Shown here in pieces: positions 1 through 9,297 of a DNA stretch of 64,000 nt. How positions within the stretch are numbered: the first letter of the stretch is position 1; the number at the start of each line of letters is the position of its first letter. This stretch comes from Myxococcales bacterium. Lineage in GTDB: Bacteria > Myxococcota_A > Polyangia > Polyangiales > Ga0077539. Below the pieces are notes generated by a model, which worked only from the letters and a program-made list of their open reading frames with translations, was not told where the DNA came from and did no database searches. Where the stretch lies: contig JAAFIF010000008.1 in NCBI GenBank assembly GCA_013298625.1, forward strand, positions 1-64,000, given 5' to 3'. A program made the position numbers and the translations under genes.

Positions 1-275
1 CGGTGCGGGAGTGCGCGGCGATCACTGGCGCGGTGTCCAACGACGAGCTCGCGCGCATCATCGGCGCGAGCGCGCCGAGCGCAGAAGCGCCCACGGCGAC
101 GACGGATGCCACAGAGCCCCCCTCGTCACCGATCCCCGCGGCGGTGACCCGCTACGAACTCGAGCTGCTCCCGGGGTTGTCGCTGTCCTTGCGCGCCGAC
201 GCGAGCGCGTTCGTTCGGCGCATCGCGAGCGAGATCGCAGAGAAGTACCGCACGGACACCGCGCTCAGCGAGTAA
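1..275 (+). CDS. C-terminal end of an unidentified protein (5' end outside window)
   Basis: An open frame enters from the left edge and stops with TAA at 273-275, giving about 90 visible residues. I do not recognise the family. The visible part has a short helical stretch (near GAVSNDELARIIG), a Pro/Ala/Thr-rich linker, then a compact C-terminal segment rich in Leu, Ser and Arg (ELLPGLSLSLRADAS). The GTG at position 3 could be read as a start, but the frame is open to the edge and there is no ribosome binding site in view, so an internal position is more likely. The helix plus linker plus small domain layout would fit a regulator tail; that is only a guess. Confidence 0.5.
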   Translation, partial: VRECAAITGAVSNDELARIIGASAPSAEAPTATTDATEPPSSPIPAAVTRYELELLPGLSLSLRADASAFVRRIASEIAEKYRTDTALSE

Positions 276-737
276 CCGCGCGCGGCGGAGAGGGCGACGT
301 TGCCCGAGTAACTGGTGCCGACCGCCCCTCCTTCTTCGAAACGGTCGAAGAAGTTTTCGACGCAGGAGGCGCGGTGCACGAGCGCAGCGCGTGACCGTCG
401 TACACAGCGGTGAACGCGGACTTCTCCGCGCGCTCGAACGCGCTGCTCTCCGTGGGTCCCAAGCGAAACCCACACCCACGAAATCAAGACACGCTCGCAG
501 CAACGCGCCTCGCCCGACGCGCGAGCGTCTCGCTTCACCGGCAGCGTCGCTCGCGCGTCACCGTCGTTCGCGGCAGCGACGCCGCTCTGCTCGGTGCGAA
601 CGCGCTCTTCTCCGCCCGCTCGCACGCGCTCTTCGCTGCGCGTCCCCGACGTTGCGCCGCCCAGTCACTCGCCCACGCGACGCTTGGAGAAACGAGAAAC
701 GCCGGACCCGCTTGCGCGAATCCGGCGTCGATCGTGT
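276..737. other. Gene-poor stretch between the first gene and tRNA-fMet
   Basis: No convincing gene lies in these 460 bases on either strand. The sequence is extremely G+C-rich and holds loosely repeated phrases such as ACGCGCTCTTC (twice near 598-630). The only clear element is the terminator-like hairpin at its right end (688-728), which belongs to the tRNA gene. Open frames here look like noise, without ribosome binding sites or recognisable protein motifs. Confidence 0.5.
688..728 (-). terminator. Rho-independent terminator of tRNA-fMet
   Basis: Read on the minus strand, ten bases past the tRNA 3' end, ACGCCGGA (728-721) pairs perfectly with TCCGGCGT (706-699) around a 14-base loop. It is followed by a T-rich tail (TTTCTCGTTTCTC read on this strand). 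This is the expected stem plus T-tract for a monocistronic tRNA transcript. Confidence 0.7.
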
Positions 738-814
<77 letters not shown>

Positions 815-828
815 TCAGGTGTGAAGGC

Positions 829-857
829 GTTCTACGTGTGATCCTCGTTGGTGTCAA
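829..857 (-). promoter_or_regulatory. Sigma70-type promoter of tRNA-fMet
   Basis: On the minus strand a perfect -35 box TTGACA (857-852) is followed by a 17-base spacer and a -10 box TAGAAC (834-829). Transcription would begin about 8 bases before the mature tRNA 5' end at 814. The promoter sits just past the 3' end of the convergently placed-in-series rluB-type gene (stop at 872), so the tRNA is transcribed independently. Confidence 0.75.
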
Positions 858-871
858 CGATAAATCTTCGA

Positions 872-1984
872 TCAACGCTTCGTGCGCTTCGGAGCGCTGC
901 TCGAACGCGCGTCGCTCGTGCGCTTCGGAGCGCTGCGCGCATCGCTCGTGCGAGCCTTCGGACCGCCATCGCGCTTGGGAGCACCATCGCGCTTGGGAGC
1001 ACCATCGCGCTTCGGGGCGCTTCGCGCGTCGTCGCGCTTGAACGAAGGACGCTCGTCGCGGGCCTTTGGCGCTGGGCGGCCCGCGCTCGCGGTCGCGCTC
1101 TTGCCGCGCGGAGCATCGCGAGGCTCTTCACGGGAGGGAGCCCCACGACGAGCAGGAGCAGGCGCGGGCTCGTTGCGAGGCGCTCGACGGACCACAGCGG
1201 GCTCGTCGACGACGCCGAGGTACGTGCGACGCAGCAGCGAGGCTTCGCCCGCTGTGAGCTCGCGAAGCTGCCCTGCGCGCAGCCCTTCGGTGTTGATCCC
1301 CGCGAACGAGATGCGCGCGAGGCGCATGACGAAGAGCCCGACGGCCTCGGCCATGCGGTGAATCTGTCGGTTGCGCCCTTCGCGCAGCGTCACTTCGAGC
1401 CAGGTCGTCCCGTCTTCTCTCACCGACCCTTCACCAGAAGGAACGCTTCGAAGCACCTCGACCTCCGCGGGCCTCGTTCGCTCGACGCCGCGCTCTTCGC
1501 CGACCGGCGCGAGCTCGACGCCCATGCGCAATCGATTGATCTGCTCGTCCGTCGGCACGCCCCTCACCTTGGCGACGTACGTCTTCGCGACGGACTTCGT
1601 CGGGTGCAGCAGCGCGTTGGCCAGCGCTCCGTCGTTGGTCAACAAGAGCGCGCCGGACGTGTGAAAATCCAGGCGCCCGACGGGAAACAACCGCGCCCCC
1701 AAGTCCTTCACGTAGTCCTTGATCGACGGCCGCCCTTCGGGGTCTTCGAGCGTCGTCACCACGCCGCGTGGCTTGTGAAACAAGTAGTACACCCGCGGCT
1801 CCGCAGCGACCTCGCGGCCGTCCACTTCGACACGGTCCACGACGGGATCGACTCGGGTGCCCAAGGTGCGAACGACCTCGCCGTTGACCTTGACCCTCCC
1901 CTCTGTGATCAGCGTCTCAGCCTCGCGGCGTGAAGCGACGCCACCGGCCGCTAGAACCTTCTGCAAACGTTCGCCGTCGCCCAT
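872..1984 (-). CDS. rluB: 23S rRNA pseudouridine synthase, RluB/RsuA family
   Basis: 370 residues. The N-terminal 50 residues form an S4 RNA-binding domain (LQKVLAAGGVASRREAE). The catalytic domain carries the family motif GRLDFHTSGALLLTNDG around residue 105, with the catalytic Asp in GRLD, and later EGRNRQIHRM. These enzymes isomerise a uridine in the large-subunit rRNA (U2605 region for RluB). After about residue 245 the protein runs into a long basic, Pro/Ala-rich tail with repeats of the form APKRDG; RluB proteins often have such disordered tails. I chose the ATG at 1984 because the S4 domain begins there and a GAGAGA sequence precedes it. It is divergent from the cupin gene with only 44 bases between starts. 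RluB rather than RluE/F is inferred from the tail and length. Confidence 0.85.
   Translation of the reverse strand: MGDGERLQKVLAAGGVASRREAETLITEGRVKVNGEVVRTLGTRVDPVVDRVEVDGREVAAEPRVYYLFHKPRGVVTTLEDPEGRPSIKDYVKDLGARLFPVGRLDFHTSGALLLTNDGALANALLHPTKSVAKTYVAKVRGVPTDEQINRLRMGVELAPVGEERGVERTRPAEVEVLRSVPSGEGSVREDGTTWLEVTLREGRNRQIHRMAEAVGLFVMRLARISFAGINTEGLRAGQLRELTAGEASLLRRTYLGVVDEPAVVRRAPRNEPAPAPARRGAPSREEPRDAPRGKSATASAGRPAPKARDERPSFKRDDARSAPKRDGAPKRDGAPKRDGGPKARTSDARSAPKRTSDARSSSAPKRTKR
967..1020 (-). repeat. 18-bp tandem repeat (about 3 units) inside rluB tail
   Basis: Two identical copies and one diverged copy of an 18-base unit (CATCGCGCTTGGGAGCAC on the plus strand) lie head to tail. In the minus-strand frame each unit encodes GAPKRD-type residues. 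It is in frame, so changes in copy number would lengthen or shorten the disordered tail without breaking the gene. Confidence 0.7.
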
Positions 1985-2028
1985 TGCATCTCTCTCTCGC
2001 ACCATACACCATCGCTCACGACCCACTC

Positions 2029-2382
2029 ATGAGACGCGTAGAAAAGCCCTGGGGCCACGAGATCGTCTGGGCAGAGACCCAGCGGTACGTGGGCAAGATT
2101 CTCTTCATCAAGGCGGGGCACAAGCTGTCGCGCCAGTACCACAACGTGAAGGACGAGACGATCATGGTCGAGTCCGGCGAGATGGACTTCGAGATCGGCG
2201 CTCCGCCCAACGTCGAGGTTCGCAGGTTGAAGGCGCGCGAGCCCTTTCACGTCACGCCTGGCACCGTTCACCGCATGGTGGCCGTGACCGACTGCGAGAT
2301 CTTCGAAGTGTCCACGACGGAGCTCGACGACGTGGTCCGCCTCGAGGACAGCTACGGCCGCGAAGGCACGAGCAAGCCCTAA
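2029..2382 (+). CDS. Single-domain cupin, mannose-6-phosphate isomerase-like
   Basis: 117 residues forming one cupin barrel. Motif 1 is seen as AGHKLSRQYHNVKDETIMVESG-type sequence (His and Glu metal ligands) and motif 2 as the PGTVHRM segment with the last His. The ending VVRLEDSYGR is typical of the C-terminal cupin of type II phosphomannose isomerases, so a sugar-phosphate or small-ligand role is likely, but the exact substrate cannot be told. The ATG at 2029 is used because the family signature starts directly after it; a longer in-frame version would run into the divergent rluB gene. No ribosome binding site stands out. Confidence 0.75.
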   Translation: MRRVEKPWGHEIVWAETQRYVGKILFIKAGHKLSRQYHNVKDETIMVESGEMDFEIGAPPNVEVRRLKAREPFHVTPGTVHRMVAVTDCEIFEVSTTELDDVVRLEDSYGREGTSKP

Positions 2383-2461
2383 GGTCGAACGCGCGAGTGA
2401 TCGCTGCTTCGACCTGAGCTCGGGCTGAGCTCATCCGCCGCCCCCCCAGCGTGACCGTCGC

Positions 2462-3181
2462 TCAGCCGCGCGAAACCGCGGCGTCTGGCGTGCTTTGCTC
2501 TTCGGGGCCTGCGTCGGGGTCTTCACCCGTGCCAGGGACGTTGGGCGTCACGCGATCGACGCGATCCCACTGATCCGCGCGCTCGTCGCCGTTGTAGTCC
2601 CAGCCCATGCGAACGATCGAGCCGCGCGCGTCGTAGTACTCCCAGTAGTCCGCGCGAAAGTCCGGGCTGTTGTTGCTCGTGAGCTCGCGCTCGGCGCGGT
2701 ACGGCCGGCGTTCGCGGTAGAACACCCGCATGTCCACCTGGCCGTCGCGGTTGGTGTCCAGCTCGCGCCGCACGACCTCGCCTCGGTCGAAGTAGCTGAT
2801 CACGTCGATGCGGCCATCGAAGTCTCGGTCTTCTTCTTCGCGAACCGTGCGGCCCTCGGCGTTGTAGAAGCGAAACATGTCCTTGGTGCCGTCGTAGTTG
2901 AGGTCGACCTCGCGGCAGATGAGCACCGGACGCGCGTCCTGCCCCTCGCCGACGACCTCGTACACCTTGCGGACGTCGGGGACGCCGTCGCTGTTGGTGT
3001 CGTACTCGCTGGTGGTGCGGCCGGGACGGCTCGCGTCGCAGCGGCTGCGGTCTTCGCGAGACTGCGCCGTGTCGATGCGCGAGACGCGGCGGGCCACCAT
3101 GCGGGGCTGGTTGTTGCTGCTCTGCGTTCCGCAGGCCATGCCGAGCAGAACGAGGGCGATGACGGTCGAGCGCAGTCGCAT
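2462..3181 (-). CDS. Lipoprotein with Ca-binding D-x-(N/D)-x-D-G repeats (second of pair)
   Basis: 239 residues. A lipoprotein signal peptide is clear (start MRLRSTVIALVLLGMACG, Cys at the lipobox). The rest contains five to six acidic repeats, for example DTNSDGVPD, DLNYDGTKD, DRDFDGRID, DTNRDGQVD and DYNGDERAD, each followed by a short aromatic strand (RFYNAEGR, VFYRERRP). These are EF-hand-like calcium loops as in dockerin or thrombospondin type 3 repeats. The ATG overlaps the stop of the upstream paralogue by one base (TGATG), so translation is probably coupled. Function unknown; a calcium-dependent surface or periplasmic protein is inferred. Confidence 0.8.
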   Translation of the reverse strand: MRLRSTVIALVLLGMACGTQSSNNQPRMVARRVSRIDTAQSREDRSRCDASRPGRTTSEYDTNSDGVPDVRKVYEVVGEGQDARPVLICREVDLNYDGTKDMFRFYNAEGRTVREEEDRDFDGRIDVISYFDRGEVVRRELDTNRDGQVDMRVFYRERRPYRAERELTSNNSPDFRADYWEYYDARGSIVRMGWDYNGDERADQWDRVDRVTPNVPGTGEDPDAGPEEQSTPDAAVSRG

Positions 3182-3882
3182 CACGGTTGTCCTCCTGCAT
3201 CGGCGCTGGCGCTCGACGGAGCGCTGGCATCCGCGCTCACCGCGGCGCTGCCCTGACTGGCAGCGAGCCCCGCGCGGGCGCCGGCGTCCGCGTCTTCGTC
3301 GGGCTGACCGTCGCCGTTGGCGTCGGTGCGGGTGCGAGCCACGTTGCCGCGCTCGTCGAAGTCCTCCCACATGTCTACGATGCCGTCGGAGTTCGAGTCG
3401 CGCTGCGCCCGAACGAGCCGAGCGTTTTGATACTCGCGCCAGGTGTCCGTGCGGCCGTCGAAGTTGGTGTCGAGGATGTCCGAGACGATCGCGCCGTCGC
3501 GGTACGTGGCGACCACGTCGAGCTTTCCGTCGAAGTCGTAGTCGTCCTCGACGCGGCGGACGCGGCCCTGGTCGTCGAAGAAGCGGGTGATATCCACGCG
3601 TCCGTCGAAGTTCGCGTCGGTCTCGCGGCAAAACAGCCGCCCCCCGCGCCGAACCTCCACCACCGGGACGCTTCGATCCGCCCCCACCGACAGCTGTGTC
3701 TCTTCACCGCCCGACCCCACGCACGACTCATGGGGCATCGGCTCGACCTGCGGACCGCGCGCCGAAGCCCGCCCGGTGTTGCGCAGCGTGTCCCCGGTGT
3801 TCGTGTTGCTCGGCGGCCCGCAAGCGATCGCGATGGCCGCGAGCGTGGCTCCCAACACTGCCTTGATCGTACCGTTCGTCAC
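3181..3882 (-). CDS. Lipoprotein with Ca-binding D-x-(N/D)-x-D-G repeats (first of pair)
   Basis: 233 residues from the GTG at 3882. I prefer it over an ATG 17 codons earlier because it gives a compact signal peptide (TNGTIKAVLGATLAAIAIACG) and has a GAGG sequence about nine bases upstream. Lipobox Cys follows AIA. The mature part carries repeats such as DANFDGRVD, DYDFDGKLD, DTNFDGRTD, DSNSDGIVD and DANGDGQPD, each linked by a short strand, then an Ala/Ser/Asp-rich tail. It is clearly a paralogue of the following gene, with which it overlaps by one base, and both are likely anchored to the outer membrane. The biochemical role is unknown. Confidence 0.78.
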   Translation of the reverse strand: MTNGTIKAVLGATLAAIAIACGPPSNTNTGDTLRNTGRASARGPQVEPMPHESCVGSGGEETQLSVGADRSVPVVEVRRGGRLFCRETDANFDGRVDITRFFDDQGRVRRVEDDYDFDGKLDVVATYRDGAIVSDILDTNFDGRTDTWREYQNARLVRAQRDSNSDGIVDMWEDFDERGNVARTRTDANGDGQPDEDADAGARAGLAASQGSAAVSADASAPSSASADAGGQP

Positions 3883-4243
3883 GTCCCTGCCTCGAACCTT
3901 CTCTGTGCGTTCAACTCTGCGTTCTATGTGCATCGGCGCGCCGAGTCCATCGTTCGTGTCGCGCCCTGTGACTTACCAGGGCACCTAACGGCAGCGCGCG
4001 AACGTCGCGCTCGACCTCGCACGCTGACTCGTGCCATGGGTGCGCCGCTTCGACGGCGGCCGCCGCGGACCCAGACAGGTCCGCCCGTCCGCTCCGCCAA
4101 AGTGTCCTACGCTTGTGTTGCAAGAGCTTTCGGGCGCAATTCGACGGCCGCAGTGCGAATGCGACTTTCGCTCGAAACGAACGCTGATGACCCACTGGTT
4201 TTCACGTGCGATCTGCGCGATACCTGCTAGGATTCTATGACAC
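3883..4243. other. Intergenic stretch upstream of the RHH gene
   Basis: No gene is visible. The part next to 3882 must hold the promoter of the leftward lipoprotein pair, though no strong -35/-10 pair stands out. From about 4100 the base composition is noticeably lower in G+C than the surroundings, which fits a regulatory region leading into the palindrome and promoter at 4244-4297. Confidence 0.45.
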
Positions 4244-4263
4244 TATGTTGCGGTGACAACATA
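4244..4263. promoter_or_regulatory. 20-bp palindrome, candidate operator
   Basis: TATGTTG (4244-4250) and CAACATA (4257-4263) form a perfect 7+7 inverted repeat around the spacer CGGTGA. It ends five bases before the -35 box of the RHH gene promoter. A ribbon-helix-helix protein binds such short repeats as a dimer or tetramer, so autoregulation is a natural hypothesis; binding is not shown by the sequence. Confidence 0.55.
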
Positions 4264-4268
4264 TCGGA

Positions 4269-4297
4269 TTGACACCGCATGTACAGGCATCTAGGGT
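4269..4297 (+). promoter_or_regulatory. Sigma70-type promoter of the RHH gene
   Basis: A perfect -35 box TTGACA (4269-4274), a 17-base spacer and a -10 box TAGGGT (4292-4297, matching TAnnnT). The predicted start near 4304 gives a leader of about 27 bases that contains GGAGG at 4317-4321 and the GTG start at 4331. Confidence 0.65.
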
Positions 4298-4330
4298 AAC
4301 TGCGAATCCCTCTTGCGGAGGCCAACACAC

Positions 4331-4690
4331 GTGGACGAGAAGAGCACTACAGTCTCGACCGCCGTTGTCGCGGCCGATCCCGGCCACGACGAGACGGTGC
4401 ATCGACCATCGCCTATCGACGTTCCCGTCGTGTCGCCGCCGATCGTCAGCGCGGCGGTACCGTCGATTCACCCCGTAGCCCCGCGCAAAGCCATGGCCCG
4501 CAAGAAGGTATCGACCACGGTTTACATCGAGCCCGAGCAGGCCGAGAAGCTCCGCTTGTTGCACGAGCGAACGAAGGTCCCCGTCGCGGTCTACATCCGC
4601 GAAGGGATCGAGCTCGCCCTCGCCAAGTACGAGCACCTGCTCCCGGGTCAACTCTCGCTCGACCCCACGGCGACGCCCCGCAAGGGCTGA
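4331..4690 (+). CDS. Ribbon-helix-helix domain protein, putative DNA-binding regulator
   Basis: 119 residues from GTG 4331, placed nine bases after GGAGG. The first 55 residues are Pro/Val/Thr-rich and probably disordered. The C-terminal half holds a CopG/Arc-type ribbon-helix-helix: a basic strand KKVSTTVYI, then helix A (EQAEKLRLLHERTKV) and helix B (VAVYIREGIELALAKYE). Such domains dimerise through the strand, which contacts the DNA major groove. A shorter start at ATG 4493 would give only the RHH domain, but it lacks a ribosome binding site. The promoter and 20-bp palindrome directly upstream suggest it may regulate itself. It stands alone in front of lepA, so other targets cannot be inferred. 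Confidence 0.75.
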   Translation: MDEKSTTVSTAVVAADPGHDETVHRPSPIDVPVVSPPIVSAAVPSIHPVAPRKAMARKKVSTTVYIEPEQAEKLRLLHERTKVPVAVYIREGIELALAKYEHLLPGQLSLDPTATPRKG

Positions 4691-4895
4691 GCGCTCGAGC
4701 GTTCGCGCGCGGATCTGCGCTCGCTCCGAAGCACGCAACCACGAAAGCACCCGCTTCGCGTGACGATCGATTGGGGGAACGGTTGGGGGACCGCGCCCTC
4801 GTCGCACGCGCACGCTCCCGCGCGAGGCGCGCAGCCGCTCGCACCCCAACATCGCGTCCGAGCGCGAGTTCTGCTACACGCTCGCGCGCCCCCCG

Positions 4896-6698
<1,803 letters not shown>

Positions 6699-6765
6699 AG
6701 AGCGATCCCGTGAATGCCCCCGGTGTTGGCGGAGTTGTACGCCCTGTGACAGCGTTGGTGTCGCG

Positions 6766-8091
6766 ATGAACGAAGACCTCAAGGATCAGTTCTGGAAGGC
6801 CTTCTGGTACTTCATTCTCCCTGCCGGTCTCGCCATCGCTACGCTGCAAGGCGCGTGGGCCCTGCGCGCGCTCGCTGAGCCCCCTGCCCCGTGGCAGTAC
6901 CTGCTCGCGTTCGCCGTCCTCGAGATGATCGTCCTGACCGTGCGCGACAAGGTCATGGCCTATCAGGGCGTGCTCAAGCCCTTCAACGCGCTGCAGAGCG
7001 ACGGCCGCGAGCTGCAAGACGAAGCGCGCAAGCTGCTGAAGAAGTCCAAAGCTTCGGACGAAGTGAAGACCGCGGTCGAAGAGGGCATCACCGCCGTCGA
7101 CGAGGCGATCAAGGGCAAGAAGCCCAAAGAGCTCGACGAGGCCCTGCGCGAGCTCGACGGACGCATCGAGAAGCACCTCGGCGCCGCGCGCAAAGGCACC
7201 ACCCGCGAGTACGTCGAAGCCATCGCCTTCGCCGTGCTCGTCGCGCTGGGCGTGCGAGCGTTCGTCGTCGAGGCGTTCAAGATCCCCTCGCCGTCGATGT
7301 ATCCGACGCTCAACGTGGGCGACAACATCTTCGTCAACAAGTTCGTCTACGGGCCGCTCATCCCCTTTACGAACAAGCGACTCTTCAACGGGCGCATCCC
7401 CGAGCGCGGCGAGATCGTCGTGTTCGTCTATCCCCAAGACCCAAGCAAAGACTTCATCAAGCGCGTGATCGGCCTGCCCGGCGACCGCATTCGGGTTCAT
7501 CCCGACGGCGTCATCGAGGTCAACGGACGGCCGCTCTCGCGCTGCCAGGTCGGCTACTGGAGCGGCGACAACGGCGACGGACGCCCGCCCGGCAGCGCCG
7601 GCGAAGAGCAGCGCCTCTACATCGAATGGCACGGCAATTTCTCGTACTTCACGCTTCGCGCGCGAGAGAACTTCGCCGACCCGCCCCCGCGCAACTTCGG
7701 CCTGAGCGAAGAGTACACAGTGCCCGCTGGGCACGTGTTCGTGATGGGTGACAACAGGGACAACAGCTACGACTCGCGCTTCTGGGGCGCCGTTCCGATG
7801 CAAAACATCAAGGGACGCGCGCTGTGGATCTGGTGGTCCAACCTCCCCGGCGCCGGCTGCGGCATGCGGTGGAACCGCTTCGGCCACGACCTCATGGCAG
7901 CCCCGACGCCGCCCCCCGGCCTCGAGTCCGGCTTCAACGCCTGCGTCCGCCGCGGCCGCGAAGGCAGCGTCCCCACCGTCGCGCGCGAGGGCGCGCCCGC
8001 GCCGACGGCAGCGCCCGAACCCACTCCCGAACCCACGCCGGCCGCGGCACCAAGCGCCGATCCGACGCCGCTCCCCGCCGCGGATCACTGA
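6766..8091 (+). CDS. lepB: Signal peptidase I with extra cytoplasmic helical segment
   Basis: 441 residues, longer than E. coli LepB (324). Two N-terminal membrane segments (about 12-34 and 43-59) are followed by a charged helical stretch (about 78-140, rich in Lys/Glu/Asp), then the usual membrane anchor and catalytic region. The nucleophile is Ser177 in IPSPSMYPT and the general base is Lys232 in FIKRVIGLPGD. The box GHVFVMGDNRDNSYDSR is complete. The C-terminus is a Pro/Ala/Thr-rich tail of about 60 residues. It cleaves signal peptides of exported proteins at the periplasmic face. The inserted helical module and tail are unusual for the family. It lies in an operon with lepA. Confidence 0.93.
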   Translation: MNEDLKDQFWKAFWYFILPAGLAIATLQGAWALRALAEPPAPWQYLLAFAVLEMIVLTVRDKVMAYQGVLKPFNALQSDGRELQDEARKLLKKSKASDEVKTAVEEGITAVDEAIKGKKPKELDEALRELDGRIEKHLGAARKGTTREYVEAIAFAVLVALGVRAFVVEAFKIPSPSMYPTLNVGDNIFVNKFVYGPLIPFTNKRLFNGRIPERGEIVVFVYPQDPSKDFIKRVIGLPGDRIRVHPDGVIEVNGRPLSRCQVGYWSGDNGDGRPPGSAGEEQRLYIEWHGNFSYFTLRARENFADPPPRNFGLSEEYTVPAGHVFVMGDNRDNSYDSRFWGAVPMQNIKGRALWIWWSNLPGAGCGMRWNRFGHDLMAAPTPPPGLESGFNACVRRGREGSVPTVAREGAPAPTAAPEPTPEPTPAAAPSADPTPLPAADH

Positions 8092-8124
8092 ACGTTTCGC
8101 GGGGTTGTGACGGGGGATCGAAGC

Positions 8125-9297
8125 TCAGAGCCGCAGCGCGGGCCAACGCGAGAGCGTCGCGCCGTCGCGCACGAGCACGGTGTTCATCGTGTCCATCGTC
8201 GCCTCGCTCTCGTGCGGACGAAAGAACACCCAATCGTCCACGGTCAGCGACGAGCCGCGCGCGAGCTGAAAGAGCGCCTGATTGGCGCTGTCTCCGAGCG
8301 CGAGGTTGGCCACCATGCCCGCCGGGCTCGCTGGCGAGCCGTGAAATCTCCCGCCGAACAGATAGACACCAGCGCCGCGCAGGCCCTCGATCAACGGAAC
8401 CAACCCCGCGAGCCACTCTGTATCGGGCGGATCGAAGCGCTCGACGCGCTTGAGCACCGGCGTCGCGATCCACAGGGCGGGCTCGAGGGTCTTCAGCCGC
8501 GCGTCGTCGAAGTGCGCAGGCTTCACCAGCGCGCTGCCGATTGTGAGGTCATCGGTGGGATCCGCGCTCGTGTACTCCATGAACGAGAGGCTGCCTCCCG
8601 CGTTGCGAACGGCGTGCTCCCAGGACCAGCCGAGCTCGTCCACGGCGCGCACGAAGGACTCGTACCGCTGCATCGAGCGCGCGTGCGAGCGCTTCACCCG
8701 CTGCAACGGCCACGGGATGCGGCCGAGGTGACCGTCGTAGCCCATGAGACCGGCGAACTCCAAGCCGGGCTCCCGCGAGAAGAACTCAGCGAAGCCCTGC
8801 AAATCGTCTCGCGAACTCGCTCCGCCTCGATGCAGTCCGACGTCTACTTCGACCGCCACTCGAAGGGCCACCGCGCGCGACCGGGCGAGCGCCGCGAGCT
8901 CGCCGGCCCTCGCGGGCGTGTCCGCGAGCCAACGGGTGCGCTTGATTTCGTGTGCGCTCATCGCGTCGAGGGAGCGCTCGACGGCTCGGGTGGGGACGGG
9001 CTTTCCGAAGAGCACGTCGGCCGACGAAAACGCGTCGAACACCGGGCGAAGGTGCCCGGGGTGAAACACCATGAAGCGCTCGGTCTCGAGCTGCGCCGAG
9101 AGCGATCGCAGCAGCGGGACGCACGGGAGCGACTTCACCGCGAGCCGCACGGCGTGCCGCGCGGGCCACAACGCACGGACCGCAGCTGCGTTGGCGCGCA
9201 CGCGGTCGAGGTCGAGCAAGAGCGCAGGGACGCCGTCGCCGTCGCGCTGCAAGAGCTGCTGCCACTGAAGAAAATACGGTTCGTGCGCGGCGGTCAC
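8125..9297 (-). CDS. Alanine-racemase-fold PLP enzyme (amino acid deaminase/aldolase-like)
   Basis: 390 residues. The N-terminal TIM-barrel resembles the alanine racemase N-terminal family: VPALLLDLDRVRANAAAVR, then VRLAVKSLP, where the Lys would bind PLP. GLMGYDGHLG and an N-G-G-like NAGGSLS turn also fit D-threonine aldolase or D-serine deaminase-like proteins. The C-terminal segment reads GDWVFFRPHESEATM, where classical eukaryotic-type D-serine dehydratases have a His-x-Cys zinc site; here the Cys is not present, so the actual reaction is uncertain. The GTG at 9297 overlaps the stop of the upstream monooxygenase by four bases (GTGA), so the two are translationally coupled and may act in one pathway. 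Confidence 0.7.
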   Translation of the reverse strand: MTAAHEPYFLQWQQLLQRDGDGVPALLLDLDRVRANAAAVRALWPARHAVRLAVKSLPCVPLLRSLSAQLETERFMVFHPGHLRPVFDAFSSADVLFGKPVPTRAVERSLDAMSAHEIKRTRWLADTPARAGELAALARSRAVALRVAVEVDVGLHRGGASSRDDLQGFAEFFSREPGLEFAGLMGYDGHLGRIPWPLQRVKRSHARSMQRYESFVRAVDELGWSWEHAVRNAGGSLSFMEYTSADPTDDLTIGSALVKPAHFDDARLKTLEPALWIATPVLKRVERFDPPDTEWLAGLVPLIEGLRGAGVYLFGGRFHGSPASPAGMVANLALGDSANQALFQLARGSSLTVDDWVFFRPHESEATMDTMNTVLVRDGATLSRWPALRL

